Shown here piece after piece: positions 27,217-35,900 of a DNA stretch of 64,000 nucleotides (positions are counted from its first letter, which is position 1; every line of letters starts with the position of its first letter). The position numbers and the translations under genes are program-made. The notes under the pieces were generated by a model that did not search any database, was not told the DNA's origin, and saw only the letters and a program-made list of their open reading frames with translations. Origin of the DNA: Devosia equisanguinis (GTDB lineage: Bacteria; Pseudomonadota; Alphaproteobacteria; Rhizobiales; Devosiaceae); assembly GCF_900631955.1 (NCBI RefSeq), contig NZ_UZWD01000004.1, positions 186,001-250,000 of the forward strand, given 5' to 3'.

Positions 27217-28629
27217 ATGGGCGCCAGGAAGGTGTTCGCCGGCGCGCGTTTGCGGGCCCTGCGCGCTCAGCACAAATTAACCCAGGCCGAACTGGCCGGG
27301 CGGCTCGATATTTCGCCGTCCTATGTCAATCAGCTCGAATCCAACCAGCGCCCGCTGACCGCGGCGGTCATGCTGGCGCTTTCGGAGCATTTTCACCTGG
27401 ATCTGGCGAGCCTGGCCACCGATGCCTCGGACCGGCTGGTGCTGGATTTGCGCGAAGCCCTGGCCGACCCGGTATTCGGTGAGGCGGTGCCGCATTTGCA
27501 GGATCTCAAGACCGTGGCCAGCAATGCGCCGGACATGGCGCGTGCCATGCTGGCGCTCTACGACGCCTATCGCAAATCCAATGAGCGCCTGGCGGGCATG
27601 GATGCGGCGCTGACCCGCGACCCCGGCTCCAGCGTGCAGACCGCCTATGAGGAAGTGCGCGACTTCTTCCACTATGCCGACAACTATATCGATCCGCTCG
27701 ACCGCGCCGCCGAGGCGCTGGCCGCCGAGTTGGGTGAGTTCGGCCCCGACCGGCTGCGCCGATTGATCGATTATTGCGCCGAAATGCACAATATAAGGGT
27801 CATTCGCGATGCGCCGGGCCAGACCGAGCGGCTGGTGGATTTCGACCGCGCCAATCGCGATCTCTGGATCAACAGTTTGCTGGAGCCATCAAGCCAGTTT
27901 TTCCAGATTGCCACCGTTCTGTGCGGGCTGGAGCAGACCACGCTTCTCGACAGCCTGCTCGATGGCGCCAATTTCAAGACCGCCGAGGCGCGGGGTATCG
28001 CCCGCATGGGGTTGGCCAACTACTATGCCGGGGCATTGCACATGCCCTATGGCGCCTTTCTCAAAGCGGCCGATGGCTATCGTTTCGATATCGAGCAGTT
28101 GGCGCGGGTGTTCGGGGCCAGCCTTGAACAGGTGGCCCATCGCCTCTCCACCATGCAAAGGCCGCGCGAACGCGGCGTGCCGTTCTTCTTTGCCCGGGTG
28201 GATGCGGCCGGGACCATCACCAAGCGTCATTCCGCGACAGCCCTGCAATTCGCCCGTTTCGGCGGGGCATGTCCGCTCTGGAATGTGCACCGGGCCTTCG
28301 AGGCACATGGCCAGATCATCAGGCAATTGGCCGAAACGCCGGATGGCAAGCAATATCTCTGCCTCGCCTGGAGCCATGAAAAGCGTCTGGGCGGCTATCG
28401 CGGCACCACGCGGCGCTATGCCTATGCGCTGGGCTGCGAAATCACCCATGCCGGGCGGCTGGTCTATGCCGACGATCTCGATCTGGGCAAAGCCGGTTTC
28501 GATCCCATCGGCATTTCCTGTCGCATCTGCGAGCGGCGCAATTGCCCGCAGCGCTCGGTCCCGCCCTTGGCGGCCAGTATCAGTGTCCCGACGGACCGGC
28601 GCAGCGTCGTGCCCTACGAGATCGGCTGA
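27217..28629 (+). CDS. pccR: XRE-family short-chain acyl regulator (PccR/ScfR type)
   Basis: A 470-residue protein. The ATG at 27217 is chosen over GTG at 27211 because GGAG is then 8 bases away. An N-terminal XRE helix-turn-helix (about 10-65) has TQAELAGRLDISPSYVNQLE. An IrrE/DUF2083-type region follows, ending in a cysteine cluster CRICERRNCPQRSVPP. PccR in Rhodobacter and its relatives (RamB, ScfR) regulate acyl-CoA metabolism; divergence from pccBA supports that role. Confidence 0.9.
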   Translation: MGARKVFAGARLRALRAQHKLTQAELAGRLDISPSYVNQLESNQRPLTAAVMLALSEHFHLDLASLATDASDRLVLDLREALADPVFGEAVPHLQDLKTVASNAPDMARAMLALYDAYRKSNERLAGMDAALTRDPGSSVQTAYEEVRDFFHYADNYIDPLDRAAEALAAELGEFGPDRLRRLIDYCAEMHNIRVIRDAPGQTERLVDFDRANRDLWINSLLEPSSQFFQIATVLCGLEQTTLLDSLLDGANFKTAEARGIARMGLANYYAGALHMPYGAFLKAADGYRFDIEQLARVFGASLEQVAHRLSTMQRPRERGVPFFFARVDAAGTITKRHSATALQFARFGGACPLWNVHRAFEAHGQIIRQLAETPDGKQYLCLAWSHEKRLGGYRGTTRRYAYALGCEITHAGRLVYADDLDLGKAGFDPIGISCRICERRNCPQRSVPPLAASISVPTDRRSVVPYEIG

Positions 28630-28634
28630 TTGCG

Positions 28635-29015
28635 TCAGCGGCGGCAGCTGCACATGACCGTGGAGGCCTCGTCGTTCCACTTGCCACCGACATAGCTGTA
28701 GTTCGAATTGGCTTCCCAGCGGTCGCCCTTGGCGTCGTGGTTCTTCCACAGCGTGATGGTGCAGCCCGGGGCGACCTTGAACGAGGACAGCTGGTCGTTC
28801 CAGGACTTGTTATATTCCGGATCGATGCCGTGGCCATTGGTGGTCGAGGACAGACCAGGATTGGGGTTGTTCTTCATATAGAGAATAGTGTTGCTCCCCA
28901 CCGTCCATCTGGAGCCGCCATAGTCGCGATGCTGATAGATATGGCATTGCGCAAAAGCGGCAACCGGCTGAATGGCAAGGATGGCAACGAGCGCGGCAGC
29001 AAGACGGCGTTTCAT
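28635..29015 (-). CDS. Secreted beta/gamma-crystallin-like protein
   Basis: A 126-residue protein with a signal peptide (about 1-22, cut near AFAQC). The mature part shows the crystallin/inhibitor I36 pattern: YQHRDYGGSRWTVG, WNDQLSSFKVAPG, and a second Trp/Gly-containing strand near WEANSNYSYVGG. Cysteines at both ends could pair. Such proteins are small secreted beta-sandwich proteins, some calcium-binding. The start at 29015 is preferred over an earlier Met at 29048 because the signal peptide then begins MKRR. Function unknown. Confidence 0.8.
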   Translation of the reverse strand: MKRRLAAALVAILAIQPVAAFAQCHIYQHRDYGGSRWTVGSNTILYMKNNPNPGLSSTTNGHGIDPEYNKSWNDQLSSFKVAPGCTITLWKNHDAKGDRWEANSNYSYVGGKWNDEASTVMCSCRR

Positions 29016-29094
29016 GTTCGGTTCCCTCATCAACTGTTGTGAGGTCACGCTACCGGCCTGTGGCTGAACCGGAACTGAACTGGGGGTTCAGCCT

Positions 29095-29649
29095 TTATGC
29101 CGGGTCGAAATCGGGTGCCAAGCGATCAGCAGGCGTCATCCCTGCTGCAAAGCGCCGGGCATTCTTCACATAGCGCTCGGCCGAGGCGGTAAGTGCCGCC
29201 ACGCCCTCGGCGTCGATCTCCCGCACCACCTTGGCCGGGGCGCCCATGACCAGGGAATTGTCGGGAATGACTTTGCCCTCGGTGACCAGTGCATTGGCGC
29301 CGATCAGGCAGTTTTTCCCGATGCGCGCCCCATTGAGCACCGTGGCGCCCATGCCGATCAGCGAGTTATCGCCAATGGTGCAGCCATGCACGATGGCACC
29401 GTGACCGATGGTGACATTGGCGCCAATCTCAAGCGGATGGCCACTGTCGGTGTGCAACACGCAGTTTTCCTGCACATTGGTGCGAGCACCGATGGTGATG
29501 CGCTCGATATCGCCGCGCGCCACCACCCCGAACCAGATGCCGACCTCGGGACCCACCACCACATCGCCAACCAGAACCGCCGTTGGCGCGATCCAGGCGA
29601 TGTCAGCATCGATCTCGGGCGAAACGCCATCAAGGGCATAAACGGGCAT
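29095..29649 (-). CDS. Gamma-carbonic-anhydrase-like hexapeptide-repeat protein
   Basis: A 184-residue left-handed beta-helix protein built of hexapeptide repeats (for example IGANVTIGHGAIVHGCTIGD). His residues in CVLHTD, IGHGAIVHG match the metal ligands of gamma-carbonic anhydrase-type proteins (YrdA/PaaY). The C-terminal MGAPAKVVREID is family-typical. It may be a zinc or iron carbonic anhydrase or a thioesterase-like protein. It lies 11 bases after selO on the same strand. Confidence 0.88.
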   Translation of the reverse strand: MPVYALDGVSPEIDADIAWIAPTAVLVGDVVVGPEVGIWFGVVARGDIERITIGARTNVQENCVLHTDSGHPLEIGANVTIGHGAIVHGCTIGDNSLIGMGATVLNGARIGKNCLIGANALVTEGKVIPDNSLVMGAPAKVVREIDAEGVAALTASAERYVKNARRFAAGMTPADRLAPDFDPA

Positions 29650-29660
29650 GCGGGCCTCCG

Positions 29661-31070
29661 TCAGGGAACGATGCCATATGCTTGACGCATCTCGGCGATT
29701 TCCGAAAGTGTGCTTTCGAAAAGCGACCAGTCGTCGCTCGCCGCGATCGGCGCCCAGATGGCTTCGACCTCATCGATCAGCATGGTGCGCGGGGTTGTGC
29801 GGGCGAAATAGGGATGGTCGAGATTGACCTCGGCGGTGGGGTGATAGGCTTCGAGCCCGTCGGCCACCGGGCGGAACGCCTCGCTGGCATAATGTTCCGC
29901 CGATGGGCTGCGGGCAGCGCGTTCGGCGCTGAGGGCCCCGCCGCGCCAGTCGAAAAAGAACTGCTCATAAGGCGCGCGGGTGGCGCCCAGGAACCCGAAC
30001 AGCGCGGTGACGAAGGCGCCATCGGTTTCGACATCGCGCGGTACCAAGCCCAGCCGCCTGAGGATGGCTGCGGGCAGGGCGGCGCGGAAACTCGGCCAGA
30101 CGGCATTGAGCGCCGGCTCCAGCGCTTCGATGGAGGACAGCGGCACCAGGCACTCGGCCAGCCGAGTCAGGTTCCAGGCCAGTGTGTCGGGCTGGCGGCC
30201 AAAAGCGTAGAGACCGGTTTCGTCGAAATAGGCGGCGGTGAAATCGGGATCATAGGCGGGTAAAAACCGCCAGGGGCCATAATCGAAACTCTCGCCGGTT
30301 ACGTTGATATTGTCGGTATTGAGCACCCCATGGACGAAGCCGGCGGCGATCCATTGTGCCCCCAACCGGGCCACGTTTTTTGTCACCGCTTCCAAGAAGG
30401 CTACGGCTTTGTCATCTGCGTCCGCCAGCTCCGGGTAATAATTGGCGATGGCGTAGTCGACCAATCGCGCGAGATTGGCCGTGTCTTCGAGATAAGCGAG
30501 GCGCTGGAAGGTGCCGATGCGAATATGGCTGTGGCTCAGCCGCGTCAGTACCGAGGAACGGGTCGGTGAAGGCTCGTCTCCGCGATGCAGTTGCTCGCCG
30601 GTTTCGACCAGCGAAAAGCTCTTGGACGTATAGACACCCAGGGCTTCCAGCATTTCCGTGGCCAGCACCTCGCGCACCCCGCCCTTGAGCGTCAGCCGCC
30701 CGTCGCCGCCGCGCGACCAGGGGGTCTTGCCACTGCCCTTGGTGCCGAAATCGAGCAGCCGCCCATCGACGGGATCGACGCACTGGCCGAAGAGAAAGCC
30801 GCGCCCGTCGCCGAGATCGGGATTGTAGGAGCGGAACTGATGGCCGTGATAGCGCAGGGCCAGCGGCTCTGGCAGTGAGCCGGGCAGGGGCTCGAAGCGC
30901 CCGAAATGGGCTAGCCATTCCGCCTCGTTCAAGCCATCAAGCCCGAGGCGCGCTGCCCAGCGGCGGTCGCGATGGCGTAGTGTCAGGCGCGGAAAATCGG
31001 CCGGGGCTACAGGGTCGAAAAAATCTGTCCCGAGCTCGGCATGGCGTCGCGCGGCTTGAAAAACGGTCAT
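29661..31070 (-). CDS. selO: SelO/YdiU-family protein adenylyltransferase
   Basis: A 469-residue pseudokinase-fold enzyme. Motifs include GTKGSGKTPWSRGGDGRLTL (about 110-129), VHGVLNTDNINV with DYGPWRFLPAYDP (metal-binding and catalytic region, about 236-260), and GRQPDTLAWNLTRL. SelO transfers AMP from ATP to Ser/Thr/Tyr of target proteins. The C-terminus ends without the redox Cys/Sec tail seen in some homologues. Confidence 0.93.
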   Translation of the reverse strand: MTVFQAARRHAELGTDFFDPVAPADFPRLTLRHRDRRWAARLGLDGLNEAEWLAHFGRFEPLPGSLPEPLALRYHGHQFRSYNPDLGDGRGFLFGQCVDPVDGRLLDFGTKGSGKTPWSRGGDGRLTLKGGVREVLATEMLEALGVYTSKSFSLVETGEQLHRGDEPSPTRSSVLTRLSHSHIRIGTFQRLAYLEDTANLARLVDYAIANYYPELADADDKAVAFLEAVTKNVARLGAQWIAAGFVHGVLNTDNINVTGESFDYGPWRFLPAYDPDFTAAYFDETGLYAFGRQPDTLAWNLTRLAECLVPLSSIEALEPALNAVWPSFRAALPAAILRRLGLVPRDVETDGAFVTALFGFLGATRAPYEQFFFDWRGGALSAERAARSPSAEHYASEAFRPVADGLEAYHPTAEVNLDHPYFARTTPRTMLIDEVEAIWAPIAASDDWSLFESTLSEIAEMRQAYGIVP

Positions 31071-31160
31071 CGAGGCGGGCCTTGGCTTCTTGTCCGTGCA
31101 GACCGGCCTTGCAAGGGCGCGGTCTGGAGGTTGTCACAAAATCGGACTATAGCATGCCAG

Positions 31161-31850
31161 ATGACCATGCTTGCCGATACCCGCCACCTCAGCCCCTTCA
31201 CCGCCGTCATCTTCGACATGGACGGCACCATTCTCGACACCGAATCCGTGTTCAAGACCATCGTCTTCGAGGTCTGCACCGAACTGGGCTTCGAGATGAC
31301 CGAGGACGTGCATCGCTCGATGATCGGCTCGAGCCACGAAACCACCAATCGTCTGCTGCTCGAGGCCTATGGCGTCGCCTTCCCCTATGCGCTGTTCGAC
31401 GAAAAGTGCAGGGTGATCATGCGCGAGCGCAGCCATGATGGCGTACCGGTCAAAGCCGGGGCACGCGAATTCATCACCGAGTTGCGCGATCGCGGCATTC
31501 CGGCGGCGGTGGCCACATCCTCACGCAATCCTCATGCCCAGCACCATCTGAGCGCTGTCGGCTTGCTCGACCTGTTCGAAACCGTGGTGACACGGGACGA
31601 CGTGACCTTCCCCAAGCCGCATCCGGAACCGTACCTGCTGGCTGCGCAACGCCTTGGCGTCGAGCCGACCCAATGCCTGGCACTGGAAGACAGCCATACC
31701 GGCGTCCGCGCCGCCCATGCCGCCGGCATGCAGACCATCATGGTTCCCGACCTTGTGGGCCCCAGTGACGAGATCCATGCGCTGGGCGTCTCGGTGATGA
31801 CCAGCATGGTGGATGTGCATCTAGCCGCTTTCCCGCGCCTGCGCCGCTGA
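31161..31850 (+). CDS. HAD-superfamily phosphatase
   Basis: A 229-residue protein starting at ATG 31161. The catalytic DxD motif is FDMDGTILDTE (about 19-29), a second motif is VATSSRNPHA (about 114-123), and motif IV is LALEDSHTGVRAA. It looks like a beta-phosphoglucomutase/phosphatase subfamily member; its substrate cannot be predicted. The start could also be the ATG at 31167. Upstream is selO, transcribed away. Confidence 0.87.
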   Translation: MTMLADTRHLSPFTAVIFDMDGTILDTESVFKTIVFEVCTELGFEMTEDVHRSMIGSSHETTNRLLLEAYGVAFPYALFDEKCRVIMRERSHDGVPVKAGAREFITELRDRGIPAAVATSSRNPHAQHHLSAVGLLDLFETVVTRDDVTFPKPHPEPYLLAAQRLGVEPTQCLALEDSHTGVRAAHAAGMQTIMVPDLVGPSDEIHALGVSVMTSMVDVHLAAFPRLRR

Positions 31851-32036
31851 CCTCCTCGCAGCAGCAGCGTTTCAACCCCGGCCGCTGCCGGCTGGGGCTT
31901 GTCTGCGTGAGCCCAAAACGTGAAGACGCATTAACCACTCCGGTAAACAGATAAAACTGTACGGAATGGCGAAACCTCCCGTTCAGCAACAATCAAGTCA
32001 TTGAAAATCAAGGCTTTCAATCGCCCCGCGCCTGGA

Positions 32037-32052
32037 TTAACCGTACTTTAAC
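32037..32052 (+). promoter_or_regulatory. CtrA-type binding box
   Basis: The sequence TTAA-CCGTACT-TTAAC matches the CtrA full-site pattern TTAA-N7-TTAAC exactly. It lies 160-175 bases upstream of the hydrolase start. The rest of 31851-32211 has no gene; a flanking ATTAACC/GGTTAAT pair (about 32036-32075) is also visible. Confidence 0.65.
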
Positions 32053-32211
32053 ATGCTAAGCGCTATGGTTAATAGGCTGTAAATTTCAGCTTCCATAGTG
32101 CGTCCGGCTTGGCTAGTGTGCTGCCGGAATTGAGGACAGGGCCCTTGCGCACTGTCCACATAGAAGGCTCGCCGGATACGGCCGGACGAGCTCAGGGGCA
32201 AGGTCGGGGCA

Positions 32212-33105
32212 TTGCAGAACAGCGGCAAGGGTAAATTCGGACGTCTTGCATCGCAGGGGCTGGCATTGTGCGCCGCCGCCCTCGTCCTGTTTGTCACCCT
32301 GTCGCCGAGCCATGCCAATGAGAGCCCGGTCCTGCCGGCGCCCATTCCCGAAGCTGTTGCAAAACTCCGCCTGCAGCCCGCCATCGGCCCGACCGCCGTG
32401 CCGGTGCGCGCGGGTGAACAGCCCCTGACCGAGGCGCTGCTCGCCAATTACGTCAAGCGCCAGCAGGAACTGCGCTCGGTCGATGTGACGCTGGCCGGTC
32501 CGCAGCCCGAACTCAATACCGAATTGCTGATGGGCTATATTGCCCGCGGTTCGCTGGGAGGCGGCAACACCGCCCTTTCGGCTATTGCCAGCTTCACCGA
32601 GCCGGCCGTCCCGCGCCCCGAGCCGACCGTGACGCCCGACCTGCTGGCCGCCTATGTCGAAAGCGGTTATCAGCCGACCGCGAAGCGTGTCGAATTCGCC
32701 GACAATGAGCGGCAGTGCCTGGCGCAGGCCATCTACCACGAAGCGCGCGGCGAGACTGCAACCGGCCAGCTGGCCGTGGCCAATGTCATCGTCAATCGCG
32801 CCCGTTCCAGCAAGTTCCCGTCCTCGCTATGCGGCGTCGTCTACCAGAATGCCGACAAGGGCCGCTATCGCTGCCAGTTCACCTTCGCCTGCGATGGCCG
32901 TGACGATACGCCGAGTGAACGCGCCGCCTGGTCGCGCTCGGTCGCCCTGGCCGGCAAGGTCTATGCAGAATATGCCACCGGGCAAGAAATCGGCGTGCTG
33001 CCGCGCTCAGCGCTATACTACCACACCACCGCCGTGCGCCCGTCCTGGGCCAGCACCTTCTCGCGGGTGGCGGCAGTGGACTCCCACATCTTTTACGCGC
33101 CCTGA
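32212..33105 (+). CDS. SleB/CwlJ-type cell wall hydrolase
   Basis: A 297-residue protein with a TTG start at 32212, which is uncertain. A hydrophobic export signal spans about 13-33. A C-terminal Hydrolase_2 domain begins near 165 with QCLAQAIYHEARGE (catalytic Glu region), followed by VANVIVNRARSS and a Cys pair in SLCGVVYQ and CQFTFACDG. Such proteins are lytic glycosidases acting on peptidoglycan in the periplasm. The CtrA-type box upstream suggests cell-cycle control, which is inference. Confidence 0.87.
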   Translation: MQNSGKGKFGRLASQGLALCAAALVLFVTLSPSHANESPVLPAPIPEAVAKLRLQPAIGPTAVPVRAGEQPLTEALLANYVKRQQELRSVDVTLAGPQPELNTELLMGYIARGSLGGGNTALSAIASFTEPAVPRPEPTVTPDLLAAYVESGYQPTAKRVEFADNERQCLAQAIYHEARGETATGQLAVANVIVNRARSSKFPSSLCGVVYQNADKGRYRCQFTFACDGRDDTPSERAAWSRSVALAGKVYAEYATGQEIGVLPRSALYYHTTAVRPSWASTFSRVAAVDSHIFYAP

Positions 33106-33219
33106 TCGTCTCGGCCACCCGCTGGTCAAACCTGCCGGGCGAGGATGTCTGCGACCGGCGACTGTTGCCGTACAGCGTCAAACCCGTTAGGGCTCGGGCC
33201 AGCAAGCCCCGGATGAGCC

Positions 33220-34425
33220 ATGACCATCACCGCCACTATTGAATCCCTTGGCCACAAGGGCGAGGGCATCGCCCTTGTCGATGGCAAGCGTGTGTTCGTG
33301 CCCCTCACCCTGCCGGGCGAAACGATCGAGCTGAGCTTTGAGGGGGATCGCGGCAGGGCTGAAGCGATCGCCGCGCCATCCCGCCATCGTGCCACCCCGT
33401 TCTGTGCGCATTTCGGCGTCTGCGGAGGCTGCCAGTTGCAGCATCTGGATGCGCCCAGCTATGCCGCATTCAAGACCGGGCTGGTGGAAAACGCCTTGCG
33501 CCAGGCAGGCATCGACCAGTCGGTCGAAGGCTTTGTACTGGCTCATGGCGCCGGTCGGCGCCGCGCCACGCTGCACGCCCGCCGCGACGGCGCCGGCTAT
33601 ATGCGACTGCGCAGCCACGATCTTCTCGATCTCGATCAATGTCCGATCCTCGTGCCTGCCCTGGCGCGTGCGCCCGATATCGCGCGCGCTCTGGGCGCGG
33701 CCCTTGGCGATTGCGACATCAGTTTCACCGCCACAAATGCGGGGATCGATGTCGGCATCCGCAAGGCCGCCAAGTCAGTGCGGGTGGAAAAGCTCGTGCC
33801 CCTGGCCAATAGTCTCGGCGTTGCTCGGCTGGCGCTGGAGGGCGACATGGTGCTGCTGCGCCAATCGCCAACCATCACCATGGGGCGCGCCGAGGTGGAT
33901 CTGCCTATTGGCTCGTTCCTGCAAGCCACGGCTGCCGCCGAAGAGGTGCTCGCCGATTATGTGGTCGCCGCGGTAGGCAAGGTGAAAAGCGTCGCCGACC
34001 TCTTTTGCGGGATCGGGCCGTTCGCGCTGCGCCTGGCAGAGAAGTCAGCTGTCTATGCTGCCGACAGCGACAAGCCCGCCACCCAGGCGCTGGAAAAGGC
34101 CGTGCGTTTTACCAAGGGCCTCAAGACCATCACCACCAAGCCCCGCGACCTCTTCCGCGATCCCTTGACGCGCTTCGAGCTCGATTTCGACTGCGTGGTG
34201 CTCGATCCGCCCCGCGCTGGGGCCGATGCCCAGGTCCGCGAGATCGTCGCCTCCAAGCTGGGTCATGTGGTGATGATTGCCTGCGACCCGGCCAGCTTTG
34301 CGCGCGATGCCGCAACCTTGCTCAAAGGTGGCTTTTCCATGTCCAACCTGGTCGCCGTGGACCAGTTTGCCTGGTCCAGTCACATCGAAATCGCCGCCAC
34401 CTTCCGGCGCTCTAGAAAAACGTGA
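33220..34425 (+). CDS. 23S rRNA (uracil) methyltransferase, RlmD/TrmA family
   Basis: A 401-residue SAM-dependent RNA methyltransferase. A TRAM domain (about 1-50) precedes the 4Fe-4S Cys set (C62, C68, C71 in FCAHFGVCGGC). The SAM motif DLFCGIGPFALRLA (about 259-272) and the catalytic Cys in IACDPASFARDA follow, as does DPPRAGA. It methylates uracil at C5, in rRNA or tRNA; the exact position is not predictable. It stands alone, downstream of the hydrolase gene. Confidence 0.92.
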   Translation: MTITATIESLGHKGEGIALVDGKRVFVPLTLPGETIELSFEGDRGRAEAIAAPSRHRATPFCAHFGVCGGCQLQHLDAPSYAAFKTGLVENALRQAGIDQSVEGFVLAHGAGRRRATLHARRDGAGYMRLRSHDLLDLDQCPILVPALARAPDIARALGAALGDCDISFTATNAGIDVGIRKAAKSVRVEKLVPLANSLGVARLALEGDMVLLRQSPTITMGRAEVDLPIGSFLQATAAAEEVLADYVVAAVGKVKSVADLFCGIGPFALRLAEKSAVYAADSDKPATQALEKAVRFTKGLKTITTKPRDLFRDPLTRFELDFDCVVLDPPRAGADAQVREIVASKLGHVVMIACDPASFARDAATLLKGGFSMSNLVAVDQFAWSSHIEIAATFRRSRKT

Positions 34426-34629
34426 TCGCCCAAACGGCGAGAAGAATTTCTTGAACTGATGGCTATTTAGGTCCGATTTCGGCGTTTACATGGACCCCGA
34501 GGCCGCCCGGTTGCAGGCAAAAACTGCAACCGATCCGATGCTCGCCACGTTTTCTCTGCATAACCAACATCACCAATTCCGGCACGTGGTTCGGCCACGT
34601 CGCCTTCATCTTTGTCTGCGGAGAAATCC

Positions 34630-35016
34630 ATGTTCAAATCCTTCGTCGCCACCTCCATCGCTCTTGCAGCACTTGCTGTTCCGGCCATGGCCCAGTCTGC
34701 AGCCAATCCCGATGGTGTCTGGAAGGACCAGTGGGGGACCACCTTTACCTTCAAGACCTGCGGTGATGGCACCCAGCTCTGCGGTACGCTGAACGACGTT
34801 CAGGGCAATTCGCGTACGCCTGAGAACTTGGCTTTCGTCAACTCGCAGGTCGTGACCGCTGCCCAGACCGCGGATAATAAGTGGGAAGGCCAGATCGCCA
34901 TGGGCGGTGGTACTGCCAAGGCCATAGTCGAGCAGGTTGACGCCAATACGCTGACCATTACCGGTTGCCGTGCGGCCATCCTCTGCCAGACGCTGACTTA
35001 TGAGCGCGTCTCCTAA
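34630..35016 (+). CDS. DUF2147-type secreted protein
   Basis: A 128-residue exported protein. The signal peptide is about residues 1-22 (cut after AMAQ). The mature domain starts NPDGVWKDQWGTTFTFKTCG, typical of DUF2147, with further cysteines in TQLCGTLN and CRAAILCQ. The ATG at 34630 follows a weak GGAG. The usual alphaproteobacterial DUF2147 includes a Gly-rich strand, seen here as MGGGTAKAIV. Function unknown; it is convergent with the isomerase gene, and a terminator separates them. Confidence 0.82.
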   Translation: MFKSFVATSIALAALAVPAMAQSAANPDGVWKDQWGTTFTFKTCGDGTQLCGTLNDVQGNSRTPENLAFVNSQVVTAAQTADNKWEGQIAMGGGTAKAIVEQVDANTLTITGCRAAILCQTLTYERVS

Positions 35017-35035
35017 ACGAGGCGTCGGTTAAAAA

Positions 35036-35065
35036 GAAAAGCCCCGGTTCTGCCGGGGCTTTTTG
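35036..35065. terminator. Bidirectional intrinsic terminator
   Basis: GCCCCGG (35041-35047) pairs with CCGGGGC (35053-35059), with A-runs before and T-runs after. It separates the convergent DUF2147 and isomerase genes. Confidence 0.88.
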
Positions 35066-35075
35066 TTTGGCGGGG

Positions 35076-35900
35076 TCAGCAGACCGTGGCGACCCGCTCC
35101 TTGATTACGGCGAGTACGTCGTTGCCGTCCCGCTTCCACCAATTGTCTTGGCTGAAGATTTCGACCTCCTGCGGGCCGAAGAAGCCGGCACTTTCGATCA
35201 TGGCGCGAATGCCGGGCAGGTCGATGACGCCATCGCCCATCATGCCGCGATCGAGCAGCATGTCCTTGGTCGGAACCAGCCAGTCGCAGATGTGATGGGC
35301 GAAGATGCGCTTCATCCGTCCAGCCCTGGCAATGGCATTGGCGAGGTTCGGGTCCCACCAGGCGTGATAGACATCAATGGCGACGCCAACGGTTTCGCCC
35401 AGTATTTCGCAAATATCGAGCGCCTGATCGATGGTGTTCACGCAGGCGCGGTCCGCCGCATACATTGGGTGTAGCGGCTCGATGGCGATTTTCACGCCCG
35501 AGGCCCTGGCATGCGGCAGCATGGCAGCGATCCCGTCCGTTACCATCTGGCGGGCGCCGCCGATATCGCGGCTGCCTTGCGGCAGCCCGCCAACCACCAG
35601 CACCAGGCAATCGGCATTAAGCGCTGCCGCCTCGTCGATGGCGCGCAGATTGTCCTCGATATTGGCCTGGCGACCTTCGGCCGTTGCCGCCGGAAACATA
35701 CCGCCACGGCAGACGCCCGTGACCTGCAACTTGTTCTCGCGCACGATACGGGCGGCTTCATCCAGGCCGATGGCGGCAATCTGGTCGCGCCAGGGCGAGA
35801 TAGCGGTGATTCCAGCGCGCAGGCATCCATCCACTGCTTCGGCAAAGCCCCATTGCTGGCGGGTCGTGGCGAGATTGAGGGAGATACCGCGCGTCGTCAT
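35076..35900 (-). CDS. Sugar phosphate isomerase/epimerase (TIM barrel)
   Basis: A 274-residue AP_endonuc_2/xylose-isomerase-like protein. Likely metal-binding residues are seen in KIAIEPLHP (Glu, about 145), VAIDVYHAWWDPN (Asp and His, about 180-192), and the C-terminal EVEIFSQDNWW. It overlaps the DUF993 gene by ATGA (35897-35900), so the two are coupled. Members epimerise or isomerise sugars or hydroxy-acids; the substrate here is unknown. Confidence 0.85.
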   Translation of the reverse strand: MTTRGISLNLATTRQQWGFAEAVDGCLRAGITAISPWRDQIAAIGLDEAARIVRENKLQVTGVCRGGMFPAATAEGRQANIEDNLRAIDEAAALNADCLVLVVGGLPQGSRDIGGARQMVTDGIAAMLPHARASGVKIAIEPLHPMYAADRACVNTIDQALDICEILGETVGVAIDVYHAWWDPNLANAIARAGRMKRIFAHHICDWLVPTKDMLLDRGMMGDGVIDLPGIRAMIESAGFFGPQEVEIFSQDNWWKRDGNDVLAVIKERVATVC

